Assembly: GCA_029834535.1 (NCBI GenBank)
Contig: JAQMWT010000469.1
Coordinates: forward strand, 48,721 to 112,720
Reading direction: 5' to 3'
Length of the DNA: 64,000 nt
Source: Chrysophaeum taylorii
Lineage: Eukaryota > Sar > Pelagophyceae > Pelagomonadales > Pelagomonadaceae
The notes beneath the pieces were generated by a model that saw only the letters and a list, made by a program, of their open reading frames with translations, did no database searches and had not been told where the DNA came from. This document shows, one piece after another, positions 20,991 through 32,940 of this stretch (its first letter is position 1; the number at the start of each line of letters is the position of its first letter). Made by a program: the position numbers and the translations under genes.

Positions 20991-22800
20991 GTGAGCGACT
21001 ACGTGATCGCAACGCCTAAGGGCGACGGCACGTTCGAATGGAGATGTGCGGCACGCGGTGGTTGCATGCACGCACGCACGCACGCCCGGGCAAAAAGTTC
21101 AAGCCAACAACTCAATGGGCTGATTGAGCACATCGTCCTGGATTGCAACCACACACCCGATGGCGTTAAGTGCACGCTCGCGAGCAAGTCGTCAGCTAAG
21201 AATGTTCTCGGGGTGTGTATGGGCTACGAATAAGCGGCCCGCCGCTGTCCACGACCTTCGCGCCTCGACCGCGACATCGTCCGTGCCTTCGTTGTTGCCG
21301 GAGACTGGAACGGCTCCGTCGCAAGTCGTGTCGAAGCAAGCTAGAGTCACCGAAGTCACTGACAGGTATGATACGCGCCGTGCCAATCTTATCAACGAGA
21401 AGATCACCAAATTCATGGTTGGTTGCGCTCTGCCTTTCAACATCGTCAACACCGTTTTCTTCTTCATCGATATGATCAAGGCGCTCAACGCGGCCTACGT
21501 CAAGCACGTGCCCAAGTCCGAGGCCTTTCGGCGCACGCGGGCGCCACGGCTTCCTGAAGAGACTGCACATAACACCAACAAGATGTGGTTCGCCACCGGC
21601 AACTTCGCTCGAACCCTTGGGTTCGACGGCTTCAAGACCGAGGCCGGCACCCGCGTCATCATCGTCACCGAGAGTTGTGGAGAAAAGACAGCGTTTAAGG
21701 CGCGTGTTGATCCAAACGAGCGCCGCGAGGACGCGCAGTTCTTTCTACAAGAACCTTATCATATCTCAGCTGAAGAGCGGCGCGCCGGTGAGAAGCCTGT
21801 CGAGGAGGTCTATGGTGGTGTCGTCGCGGACAACGTCCGCTACAACCGGCCGGCATTCGCCTTGGTCGTCGTCGTCGCGTTTCCAAAATTATCCTTCATC
21901 GGCTGCGTCAACCGCAGCCTCGATCTGATGATGGAGGATCTTGCCATCATCCCAGAGATCAAAGTCATCATCGATAAATAAATGAGTGCGTATCTCCAAG
22001 TTTTGTCAAGGACCACGGTCTTGTTTTGTCGGCCTTCAAGCGCATCAAAGGCCGCGACGGCCTAATGCTCAAGATCTTCCCCAAGACCCGCTTCGCCTAC
22101 GCCGACCTCACGATCATACGCTGCTACAAGAACAAGGAGAATCTCAACACACACCTCGACGATCCGAATAATTGGGGCGAGGCCACGAGGTCGGTCGCGG
22201 ACTCGCTCGCAGTTCCGCGCTGACGTCGAGGACACCCAACGGCGCCGCGTTGCTGTCCCACACGAGCTTCTCGGTGCCGTCGACTCTGCCATTCATCACA
22301 TCGAGCGCCATGCGGCACGCGCGTCCAGCGTCTACGCGCTCGCCTCCGCCATCATACAGCACGCGCGTGCTTGGAAAGCCAAGGCTGCCACCATTTCGGT
22401 CTCAAGGACTCGATTCATATCCTGGCCTGGGTTCTTAACCCCTTCACGACGCCGACCATGGCGCTGCTTCCCAACGGCTGGGCTCAAGAGTGCAAGACTG
22501 TCATCGAGACGTTCTATAGCGAGCCCGAAACTATTGACGCCGCCTTCATCTCCGAGCTCAACGAGATCGTCCTCGGGTCCGGCGCCTGGGGCGATGTCAT
22601 CAAGCGAAACAAACAGAAGCTCCTCGATCCGCCGGCGGGCGTCCTCGCCGAGCTCGCCACTGTCGTCGACGTCCAGATATGGAAGAAGAATGACTTTTTC
22701 CACTGCCTCCGACTTGGCCGTCCAAGGCGCTGCCCAGTTAGTTTCCCCTGCTCGCCCCCCGACTTGATCGCCCCGCCAACGTGTCGAGCGCTGAGCTAAC
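20991..22800 (+). pseudogene. hAT-family transposase, broken by several frameshifts
   Basis: The N-terminal frame has a BED-like finger (FEWRCAARGGCMHARTH ... HIVLDCNHTP; a Cys pair, then His and Cys). The main frame (to 21981) contains FMVGCALPFNIVNTVFFFDMI-like sequence, the LPF block of hAT proteins, and later GVVADNVRYNRPA followed by GCVNRSLDLMMEDLAIIPEI, which corresponds to the catalytic region with T-D-N and g-C-a-a-H-x-l-n-L. Here T-D is A-D and the conserved His is Arg, so it is inactive. The homologous sequence moves to other frames near 21200, 21980, 22200 and 22440. No terminal repeats were identified with confidence. Confidence 0.75.
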
Positions 22801-22919
22801 GTGGCGGCAAGAAACCTAACCCCCCCAACAATTTTGTGTGTTGTTTTTCACCACAAAAAAAAAGCCCAAAAAAACCACCCCCTGCAAAAAACCGTAGCCC
22901 TTACCCTCGACGACGACGC

Positions 22920-23939
22920 ATGGAGTCGTCGAGAGTGCATCACTGGCTTGTCCCCACGACCGCCGCGACGGGGTGCTGGGCTTTGAGCGACGTGTGCTGC
23001 GACTGCTGCATCAGCGGGGAAGAGCCCAAGGCGGGGGCTCTATCGCCCGAGCAGAACGCGGTGATCTCGGCAACGGTTTCACTGTGCAGCGCCCTAGCTC
23101 TCCTCGCGTACGCTGGAACCCTAGAGTCCAGAGACTCGGCGATCGGGCTGGTGGCGGGGGGGGTGCATTTTGTAGCCTACGCGATCGAGCTCAAGGCCTA
23201 CAGGACAGCCTCGAGCACCGTGATCACTCCGCTTCTTCAACTCTCGGCGGTGTGGATGACTTTGCTGAGGACGGGGCAACCGCTCGTGGCCTCTGCCCTC
23301 CCCAACGCCGACGACGTCGAAGCCCTCTACGTGGCGACCGCGGCCATGAAACCCGCCCACCTCGTTGCTGTCGTGTTTATCTTTGTCGGCGGGTTCCTGC
23401 CCGCGGCTCGGGGTCGTCTCTCGAGGTTCGCCGAGAGCGCGTTCTATCGCCAGGAAGCCGTGAGATGCTGCGTTTTTGGCGAGCTTTTGGTGTGCGTCTA
23501 CAACGCGCTTCTTCACATGTGCACATTCACCGACAGCCTCGATCTAAAAAACTCGCGGAAGGACGTCTTTCGCTTCTTCGCTGTTTCGAGGACCGGCACG
23601 TCGCTCGCGTGCGCCCTCGCCGTCCTCTCCGGCCTCTGCGGCTTCTCGCGCCGCGACGTCTGCGACCTCGCCTCCAGACGCCCGACATACCTCGTCGGCG
23701 CGCTCTTTGGCGAAGTCCTCAGCGTTCTCGGCGTCGGCGTCGTCATGTTCTCCTACGCCAACTTTCGCGAACCCGCCGTCGTCAACGCGGCCGAGGGTGG
23801 CGTCCAGCAGCTCCTCAACCTCTGCTTCGCCCTCTCCCTCCGCTACTTTTGCGGGGTCGGTCGCAAGATCGAGCACACCAAAACTAAACTCCTCTCCTTC
23901 GCTCTCGTTTCCCTCGGACTCACCCTCTCCGCTATTTAA
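22920..23939 (+). CDS. EamA/DMT-superfamily membrane transporter
   Basis: I place the start at the ATG at 22920 because the 28 codons before it are Lys/Pro-rich, and MESSRVHHWLVPTTAATGCW then leads directly into the first helix, as in EamA proteins. The 339-residue product has about ten hydrophobic segments in two halves: roughly 10-30, 47-67, 75-93, 100-120, 140-160, then 180-200, 230-250, 262-285, 290-312 and 318-337. This two-repeat, ten-helix form is the drug/metabolite transporter pattern. Substrate is unknown. A second EamA gene lies 1.1 kb downstream on the same strand, but the two share only the fold, so recent tandem duplication is not supported. Confidence 0.7.
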   Translation: MESSRVHHWLVPTTAATGCWALSDVCCDCCISGEEPKAGALSPEQNAVISATVSLCSALALLAYAGTLESRDSAIGLVAGGVHFVAYAIELKAYRTASSTVITPLLQLSAVWMTLLRTGQPLVASALPNADDVEALYVATAAMKPAHLVAVVFIFVGGFLPAARGRLSRFAESAFYRQEAVRCCVFGELLVCVYNALLHMCTFTDSLDLKNSRKDVFRFFAVSRTGTSLACALAVLSGLCGFSRRDVCDLASRRPTYLVGALFGEVLSVLGVGVVMFSYANFREPAVVNAAEGGVQQLLNLCFALSLRYFCGVGRKIEHTKTKLLSFALVSLGLTLSAI

Positions 23940-25015
23940 GAATATTATTATCAACTTGACGGACGTCGTCGTAGCACGCGTGGTTTGTTTGTTTTTGTTT
24001 GTTTCAGAGGGAAGGGAGCCGCCGCCACCACATGAAGTTCTGGCATCCAGCACTTCTTTTTCACCATCATCATCATCATAAACAACGAGGGTGGGAGGGT
24101 GCTTAGGATCGATGCTTCTAAATGTCCGCGCGCAGCAGCACGCGAGCAAAAGTACTCTTGAAGAGTCACCTTCTTGCAGTCACCCTTTCTCCCCAAAGCG
24201 AGCACCTGCCGATGCGACCAAAAAAAAGTCGGGAGGATGTCCATCCGATCCTTTTGATGATACGTCCTGGAACGTCACGGTGGAAGATATACCGAAGACA
24301 GACCTTTCCTCGTTGTTGGAGGTATCCCGGCCTTTTTTGCCAGACGACATCGTCGCGGCGGCGATCGATCATTTTCGATGTTGACGCAACCCGCAACAGC
24401 TGCTGCGTTGGGGACACCATCGATGTGCTGTCTTCTTCTAGTCCGCCGACTGCTTGCTTCTTCCACTCGGAACGTTCTTTGCCACTCCCCCTCGACGACG
24501 ACCGACCGCCGTGTTCTCTCTTGTGCTCGTCCGTGCTCTCAGCCTTGAGCCGGAACTCCATTTTTTTCGTCGTCGTCGTCGTCGTCGTCGTAATCCGGTG
24601 CCGCATTTTCCTGATTGCCCACAACGCGTTTGTTTTCTATAACGCGTCGCGCAAACGTGCTAGACTGCCTCCGCGCGCGCCATTGCCGCAGTGCCAAAGA
24701 CGTTCACAGCCAGTCCCTATTATCACCAAGAGTGGCCTGCTGTCAGAGCCGGCTTCCTCCCGCGGGCCGATGTCAACTCCATCGCGCGCATCACAACATC
24801 GACCTGCGATTCACCTCGAGATTTTTTTTTTTCCGGCGCGCGTACGTACCAAGCCGAGTAGTCAGTCACTTCGTATCCTCGTCGAAGCATCAAGGGAGTC
24901 GAAGCACCGAACATCAAGGAGGGATCGCCAATTTTTTTTTTTTCAAACACCGCTCTCGTTTGCACGATTTATCATTCATTCATTCGTAACACAAGTTACT
25001 AATACTAGGGTTCGT
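23940..25015. other. Intergenic region between two EamA genes
   Basis: An open frame continues upstream from the gene at 25016 into this region, but it is low-complexity and lacks motifs, so I treat it as non-coding. A (GTC)n run lies at about 24568-24592 and two poly-T runs of about ten bases lie near 24825 and 24935. The remainder shows nothing. Confidence 0.5.
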
Positions 25016-25999
25016 ATGCTGGTTCTGTTGTTGAGTCTAGGGCACGGCCTCGCCCCACCGCAGGACGCCTCGAGAGTGCTCGAGCGCGCGGTTTCGCGGT
25101 CCCCGTACGCGACGCTCGTGGGGGTGACAGCAATCTGGGGCTCGCAGCACTCGGTTATCCGTTGGGCCGTGGGCGAGGGCGACCCCGAGGCTTTGACAGC
25201 ACTGCGGTTTAGCGTCGCCGCCGCGTGCCTTGCCCCCTTCGCCCCGAGGGATCCCGAGACCTGGCGCGCCGGCGCCGAGCTCGGCGTCTGGAGCTTCCTC
25301 GGCTTCGCGCTGCAGGCGGTAGGCCTCGAAACGACGACGGCGACTCGGTCGGCGTTCTTGCTTTATTTGAACGTTAAGCTGGTCCCGGTCGTCGGTCTCG
25401 CTCGGGGCAAACGAGCCTCGATCGGGGTCTGGGCGAGCGCGGCCTGTGCCCTCTGCGGAACAACTCTGCTCACAACGGATCGCGTTGGTGCGTTTGTCGT
25501 CGGGGACGCCTGGTCGCTCGCCGCCGCCGTAGCTTCGGCGATTTTCATAGTTCGATTGGAGGACCTCGCGAAGGGCAAAGACTCGGCCGAGCTCGCGGCG
25601 GCGACGGCGGCCACCACCGCCCTGCTCGCTCTCCTCTGGAGCGGCCCTCCCGAGCCGACGCCCGACGTGCTTCTCGCTTCGGTCTATCTTGGCGCGTTTC
25701 CCTCGGCCGCGTGCGGCTTTCTGCAGACGGCAGCCCAAAAATATCTCTCGGCTCCCCGGGCTGCGGTCGTCTACGCTCTGGATCCTCTCTGGGCCTACTT
25801 TTTCGCGTATATTCTCCTGGGCGAGACCCTTCAGCCGCGAGCGGCGTTCGGGGCGACCCTCGTCGCGATCGCCGCCCTCGGCCCGCCCGTCGCCGCTGCG
25901 ATTACGGACCCGAGGCGCTTACAGCAGCCCGCGGACGACGTCTATGCTGACGAGACGAGAGAGATAAAGAACGCGACTGATAAAGGTACTGAGAGCTAA
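25016..25999 (+). CDS. EamA/DMT transporter with N-terminal targeting segment
   Basis: The start at the ATG at 25016 gives a 327-residue protein of typical EamA length. The first 15 residues (MLVLLLSLGHGLAPP) look like a short signal or anchor. The first EamA unit begins SPYATLVGVTAIWGSQHSVI, with W-G in the position where the family has W-G-x-n/s. TALRFSVAAACLAPF and TATRSAFLLYLNVKLVPV match conserved EamA blocks, and the second unit holds YALDPLWAYFFAYILLGE, the strongly conserved E-P-x-x-a-x-l-x-a-x-l-x-L-g-E region with D in place of E. It probably exports or imports a small metabolite. The hydrophilic tail is short and acidic. Confidence 0.88.
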   Translation: MLVLLLSLGHGLAPPQDASRVLERAVSRSPYATLVGVTAIWGSQHSVIRWAVGEGDPEALTALRFSVAAACLAPFAPRDPETWRAGAELGVWSFLGFALQAVGLETTTATRSAFLLYLNVKLVPVVGLARGKRASIGVWASAACALCGTTLLTTDRVGAFVVGDAWSLAAAVASAIFIVRLEDLAKGKDSAELAAATAATTALLALLWSGPPEPTPDVLLASVYLGAFPSAACGFLQTAAQKYLSAPRAAVVYALDPLWAYFFAYILLGETLQPRAAFGATLVAIAALGPPVAAAITDPRRLQQPADDVYADETREIKNATDKGTES

Positions 26000-28900
26000 C
26001 TAGGAAGTAATCGAGCCACACCCCCGAAAAGGAACAGGACGTGGACGACGAAGGAATAGAGGAGGCATTGTTCTCAACGTGATGAGCAACAACGTGCAAG
26101 AAATCGGCGCCCTGCGAGTATTATTAAACTATGCAGCGCGTAGAAAGAGAGCTATCTAGCCCAGTGCTGTACGGGGCGCAGGCGGATAAAAAGATGCGCA
26201 AAGTTATGCGCGTAGTCCGAGAAAGGCTCTCAAATTTTGCGCGTAGTTCGATAAAGGCTCTTGCCAAGCGAACCCTGGAAACGCAGCACGTCGCGCTCTC
26301 GGACCAAAACGGCTTCCCATGCGCACCGCAAAGTCGAAAGACACAGTCGATAGCCGCTTGAAGCGAACTGCACCTACGACGACGCCTACGAAGCCTCTCT
26401 CGCGGCTGGCTATCCGTGCGAAAAATGCTCTTGGGTACGACGCCCGCGAAGTCTCCGATGCTGACTGCCGCCGCCCATTTCTCGGTTGCGGCAAAGAGTG
26501 CTCTCCATGACGCCCGTAACGCCTCTGTTGCTTGCGGCACGCCGCACCAGACGTGCTCTCCGCCGCATGGCTCTCCGCGACGCCCGCAAAGTCTTCGAGA
26601 CGCCCGCGAAAACATCAGTTGCGGCAACAAACCGCGCCAAACGCGCCATCGACAACGCCGCTCGTCGCGATGCCCGCGAAGCCTCCGCCGCGGCCAACCT
26701 GGCCGACGCCGTCAGCACCTCAGTTGCGGCCGATCTCGCCCGACGATCTTCCTGCCGACGCGCCGCAACCGTATTCCGACACAAAAAACGGTCTTCTTCT
26801 TCTTCGCGACGAAGTCGACGGGTCGTGCTCTTGACGAACCAGCTCGTGGTGAAACCGACACGCTGGACAGACTCCTCGCTAACCCCTCGGATCCACCACT
26901 CGCGCCTTACAACATCAAAACCCAAGTCGATGAGACCACCGAGCCCATCACTCCGGCGGGCCAGACAACGGTTTCCAACACATCCAAAGGCCTCTCAACT
27001 CGCCGAGCCCACTCCTCTCCAAACGAGGCCGCATCATCCTTGTTAACAACGCAAGTTCCAGCAGAACTCCACGACGACGACGCCAAGGAGACAGACCATA
27101 TGGTCTCGCGAGACGAGCTTTCGTCACCGCAGACGCGCCCGTCTGCGCAAATGGATGCACATCGGCAATCTTTGACTGAGCAAGTGCTGCAATCTCTGAC
27201 TGAGCAAGTGCAACAGCATATGTCCGACCAACAACGCCAGATGCACCAGCACATGCACAAACAAATGGAGACACTCGTGTCTCGATCAGCGACTTGACGA
27301 CAAGCTCCACACATTACTAAGTTCGCCCAACATCAACGGCAACACGATGCTCAATGGCACGAACACAGCATGCCCCTGAGCGAGCAACACTTCACTCTTC
27401 GCTCAGATTTCGATCATAAGTTCGACTCCCTGATCACCGGCCAAGCTAGCCACGAAAATCAAGTTCCGAGACGATCGACGTTCCCGCGCGAGGAACAAAC
27501 GGCCACAAAAAAGCGTCTTATCCATTCGGAGCAACAGACTCACACGATCGCCATCATGATCACATTGTACGCCTGGAGCATGACCTCCGCCGCACAACAC
27601 GCGCTCCGAACACGCCTTCGCCGAGCTCACTCACCGGCGCCAAGACCACGACCACAACGCGACCGCCACGGAATCCTCGATGGCAACTGTAGCGCGTCAC
27701 AGTGAACTACTCTGCGTTGTCACCGAACAGCTTCGTCCCCGGAATATGCCTCAGCGCCAATTGGTGACGCTACTGGCCTCACGCGCGCGCCCGACTCGTC
27801 TTCCACCCCGGCACCACCCGCCCGGCCCGCACTGAACCGACGGACGATAGCGTCGATTCTGTGTCGATATCAGCCCCAATATCCATCTGCAGAGCCCCTC
27901 TCAGACTCTCACCAATTGCGCAGCGCCTCGACGTTTGGCTTGATTCAATGACCAACCACCACCTTGGTCTACACCTAACGCGATGCTACAAACCTCGACC
28001 CCGTCACCCCGCGTAAGGTCCGACACAACAGACGCCATCCTTGTTGACGACAAAAAAGCGTGCCGGAGACCTCCACGGCCTCGACCCGCTCGACTCACGT
28101 TGATCGAAGTGATTCGTCCCTCCCCAAATACTCCGAACCTCGACGTGTTCGGTCCGACGAGGAAGTAATTCAGACCCTCTACCCGTGTGATCGGTCAGAC
28201 GAGGAAGTGCCTCAACCTCCGCGCGAACATAAGAACTGTATACTCGTCGCGCCAAGGAAGTTCAACGCATTGTATGCCTCGAACTCTCCCAGAACATCGA
28301 CCCGGGTACTCGATCCGGGTACCCGACCCGACGAGGACGTCAATACCCGGGACCCGCGCGTCCGATCCGACACGGAGCCCACACTACCCGTGACCCATGC
28401 CAAGCACCGTCTTGTGCTCCGCTCGTCACGGACGCCCAACGTCTCAAGGCGCACTAACCGTCACCTCGCACCCGGACCACCAAGGACTGACTGACTGACT
28501 GCCCAAGCTTCGACTCCCGTGCATTTTTCGGTCCGACGGCGACGTCGTCGGCCCTGACCCGGCCAAAGAGTCCGACAACTGCTTCGTCCCATACATCGAG
28601 GAAACCATCGCCCTCGAAACACCGATACCGAGTCTCGCACATGCCTCTCTCCGCGCTATTCAAATCTCCATTCAAGTCATCGTGCAGACGATGGAAACCC
28701 ACGGGCGATTAAGCGCGCGTCGTCCCCTCTCATATGCGGAAGCTACCGCCAGTAAAGACTCCAACACTCATCATCGCTGCTGATGCACGCCAACCTCCCA
28801 TAGGTTCGGCACACCTTGCAACAGTCTTTTTCGTGGAAGAATGCCGCGAGGACGTCTTCAACGCGTCCCGGGCCACTGGCCACGTACTCAACGTGCTTTG

Positions 28901-31900
28901 CTCACGTCACCGACAACATCCATCACGTGTGGTCCACGTAAGTCCTCATGGCTTGACGCTCGTCTGTCGCGACCCGAATGCGTCTGCAGCCACGAAGCCT
29001 CCTCGACCTCATACGTCGGCCTCGACGCGTGCACTTCGAGTACCAGGACACACGCCCTTCAAGCATCAACAACGAGACAGCCACCCTGTCTCGTGGCCTC
29101 GTCGGCACCCCAGCTATTGAAACCAATCCTGGCCAAACCGCGCGCGACAGCCTCTCGACATCATTGCGCGCAGAGCAGCCCGACCACGTCCCTGATTCGC
29201 GGCGGCAGCCTCGGGCTATATCATCCCGTACGGACGCAGTCTCTCGCATGAGCCGACGTCCCCTCCGAGTTTCCCTCGCTGTCCCGCAACAACCGCATCT
29301 TCGCCGCTCATTTGGGCGCCGTCTTGGTATGCGCGACACCGAAGACACTCCTCCGCACCGCGGTGCTTTGGCTCTGACGTCGCTACGCGCCACGATGCCA
29401 ATCACATCCCCATCACGGTCGGAACGGGCAACCTCGCACCCACAGCTGACGTCACCCTGCTGTCAACTGCCGAGACCAACCCCAGGTGCTCAACGGTTTG
29501 ACGGACACGCCACGGGCACTTATATTCAGCTCGAACCCACGCGTTCGGCATGTCCCACTCCAACGCCATTCCCGAGGAAATTTTATTCTCCGACACGCAC
29601 CACTCCCCAGCGTCAAGAGACCAAGTGCTAACCGCAGGTCGTGCGCCCGGACACCAGAAGTCGACCGCCGCCACCGTCTGCCTTTTCCAAAAGTCAACCC
29701 TCACTCCGACCAACTCGAAATCTCCTTGTCGCGAAACAATCACTCTCCCAGCGTCGGTACCTCCCATGCCCACACCCTTGCCTTGCATGTCGTATCGTTC
29801 CCGCTCTTCAAAGCCACCTACCTACAGCCCGTGTCAGGGGGTGTATCAAAGAAGAAAAGCCACAAACAACAACAAGCGACTCGGCCATCACCCTCGGAGT
29901 AAACAACGACTCACCTACAGCAAAACACATACGTCACTCACAACATGGGCTCCGCCAGATGCCTCGCTGGACGGACGCTGGAGTCATCACCGAACTCCAT
30001 ATCGTGCATGCAGCTCACCACCAAGTCACAACGGATACCGTAGTAGCATCTTCCAAGCTCCACGCCGAATCTTCTCCCTATTGCAAGTCCATCAGTAGCT
30101 GCTTCCTGACAGCAACGCCAACAACGCCAGTATCCGCTCGTGCAGCTTAAATCTACGCGCGTGATGCCTATGGCAGCCCATTCCGTTGCACGTTCTGTAG
30201 GTAACAGGAGTCAAAACACGCACCAGCCGGTCATGATATCCTCGTCGTACCGGCGTGCAAACTTGAAGAAGTCTCACACAGGCTACTGACCTCTCTCTCA
30301 CCTGAAGCGAGCATCGCACAATCGCATAACGCTCAAGCCTACACCCTCAATGAGTTGGTCTTGGTGACAGTTGGACACGTTCCGACAATAAACATTACTG
30401 ACTGACCCCTCATAATGCGTCCCCGCTCAAGACGGTACGTATCAAGTGTGACGCAGACACTGCAGATTCAGCACACGTCGCTCAGAGGCCAAAAACGCGC
30501 TAGCAGCTGAGATGCATGGCATCATCGACCTGTTGAAAGTCAATGATGTCGCACGAGCACAGATCATGCTCACCGACGCGACTCAGCAACTCTAGTCGCG
30601 CGACCTAAACTGTGGAACTCCATCTCGAGACCCAAGATCGATACCCGTGTGTGTACCGGGACCCCAGCTGATTCTGTCTCTTGCCATCTTATTATCAAAA
30701 AAACGTGATCACGTTGCAAGGAGACCTACTAGTCGAGGCCATCGAGTCAACGACCTGTACCGGCTTTTCACGAGTTTCCACCCGCTCCATGACGCCACCA
30801 GGCATCATCGGATCTTGCGGCGGCGCAAACACGCTGACCGCTCGTCTTATCCACTCTTGTCTCGACAAGACGTCTTGAAGACCGAGCTCTTCTTCTCGTA
30901 CAGAGCTTTGGCCCCGTTCAACCTCTCGCACCGTCACCAACGGGCACCCAAGACCGCACGCGGCAATCCCTCGACAGCACAGATACGCTAAGAAGAAGGT
31001 ACCATCCGCCCCGAATCGGGACAGGTGCACCACAAGCAGCAAGTGGTTGCCCAGACAAATAACCTCCTCCTCCACAAGCTTCTGCATGACCTGTACTCAG
31101 TGCACACCCCAAGCACCAACGCCTCCCCGTACGCTCATACGCCGGAGCCGCCACCGGATATCGCAACCTCATTGCGCCTGTCAGGGCATCCCTCCGCACC
31201 AGACGACACCATTCCACCAGATGATGACGACCAGTCACCAGGGTCTGACTCACCCCACGAAAACGATGCCGCATCACCGCCGACACCTCTCCGGCGCAGG
31301 ACCTCGCACGTCAACCCGTCTCCCGACAGAACATACCCGCAGCAACCAGCTCGACGACCCACGCCTCGTCGTCTCCCCGGCGTCAACCACATCGGAGCTG
31401 AACCACACGGCCGACATAGCGTCTGACCACACGTACCAAACACGCCAGTCTCCCGTTCCATGTATCGCTGCCTCACCCACCAATGATGACGACACCTACA
31501 GTCCCACCACGCCCAACCGGCGACAGCACACGGTCCCCTCCATCACGTGGCGTCGGCGTCAAAGACGTTCGGCGCACACCACAGCCAGTTGGACTGACGC
31601 GCTCATCTCGCTCAAAAACGCGCCTTACTATACCCTTCGGGCTATCCGCCGTAGACGCCCTCGCCGTCGCTCATCCGGACCTCGTTCCCGTGTGCCTCGA
31701 CACCGCCGCTGACCCCGCCGTCGTCACCACGTACGACGAGTCGCCCCTCTCCCGCGAGATTCGACTCGAGGGGGTGAATCCTGCATCATCGTCACAAACT
31801 AGAGACTCAAGGAAGTCACTCAACGCTACGCGCACTGCCGCCTTCCCAAATGGATCAAGCAGATGTTGCGCACGCCACAGCCGCGCCGCAGCCGCGAGCG

Positions 31901-32940
31901 CATTCCAAGGCAACGAGCATGGCTAAGTTCTCTCTATTCGAAAGGAAAACAGCAGACCTGAGCGACACCCGTGTTGAGAAACAGTTCTTCGAGCTGGACC
32001 TCACCGCCGACGGGATCAAGATGGCGAAACAACTGATGACGCCTATATAATCCCCGAGCGCACGCCGGCGCAGCAAACGCGCACAACTCGTGCGCAACTG
32101 GAACTCAACCCTTGCAGACTTTTTCGCCAGTGCGACCACTCGACCACCTATGAGGGGACACTTGTACACTTACAATCTTTGACTCAGCAGATGCTGAATC
32201 CGTGATGGGCGCCTTGATCATCATCCCGCACCACGATGACGTGCCACCTGACATTCCCTTCACCAAGTCCACCTACAGGTGAGTTGACAAGTGATTACAC
32301 AGTTGTGAGTTGACAATTAATTACGCGGTCCCTATACGCGACGACACGCATCCTGCGCACTTCAATCATCTGCTGCAACGCCAATCTTACATCTGGGATG
32401 TGAAACGTGTACGATCACTCACCCGCAGCGCTTTACAAACCCTGATTCGCAAAGCACCATCATTAATCCACGAAGCATTCGTACTGATCCGCACATCACT
32501 TGCTGTTACTACGCCTGCGAAAATTTTGGATCAGACACTGAAACACATAAGTCACATTCTTACGCAAAAGACACTGGTTTACCTGCGTTGAGCCGAGACC
32601 TAGACTCGCAAGTCGCGAAACAATCTGCATAGTTAACACATACTCGCCATACCTTTTCAGACAATCCACTGCATCACAGTGTCCACTCAATGCGCAACAC
32701 ACCTTGCATTATAACACGGCAGATGCCACGCAAAACAACTTTTTGGCAATGGGTCTCCAACAACCACGCTCCCTAGCAGGTCACCACTACACACGCACTA
32801 CTTTTGCCAAACTACTACAAAACACTTCTCTGTGGACCTCTCCAGGCCACTGCCGGTCGATCAAAATGAAGTTTACCTGCAAACACTGTTACTCAACAAC
32901 TTACGACGCGGCTCGCATGCAGTGTCGACTCTGATTTCGG
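26000..32940 (+). mobile_element. Decayed retroelement-like region
   Basis: The plus strand is strongly C- and A-rich over almost 7 kb and then changes abruptly to T/G-rich at about 32940. Such strand asymmetry is typical of old retroelements. No long frame survives. Remnants look like gag or ORF1: DARK/DARE-type repeats (about 26420-26700), a Gln/His-rich segment with a repeated SLTEQV (about 27165-27290), acidic RSDEEV/PDEDV repeats (about 28150-28370) and RPLSYAEATA (about 28716-28745), a phrase common at the start of LINE ORF1 proteins. I could not find reverse transcriptase motifs. Boundaries are approximate. Confidence 0.4.

Noticed and set aside
24122-25015. N-terminal extension of the EamA gene at 25016
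   Set aside because: The frame stays open for 298 more codons but is low-complexity and includes poly-T-derived Phe runs; the EamA domain and normal length start at 25016.
27418-27435. GTTCGACTCC, like a tRNA B box
   Set aside because: No A box or acceptor-stem pairing at the right distance; a similar site in reverse near 33900 fails in the same way.
29101-29150. IETNPGQ phrase resembling a 2A ribosome-skipping peptide
   Set aside because: The 2A consensus needs D-x-E-x-N-P-G-P; the Asp and final Pro are missing and the frame is not intact.
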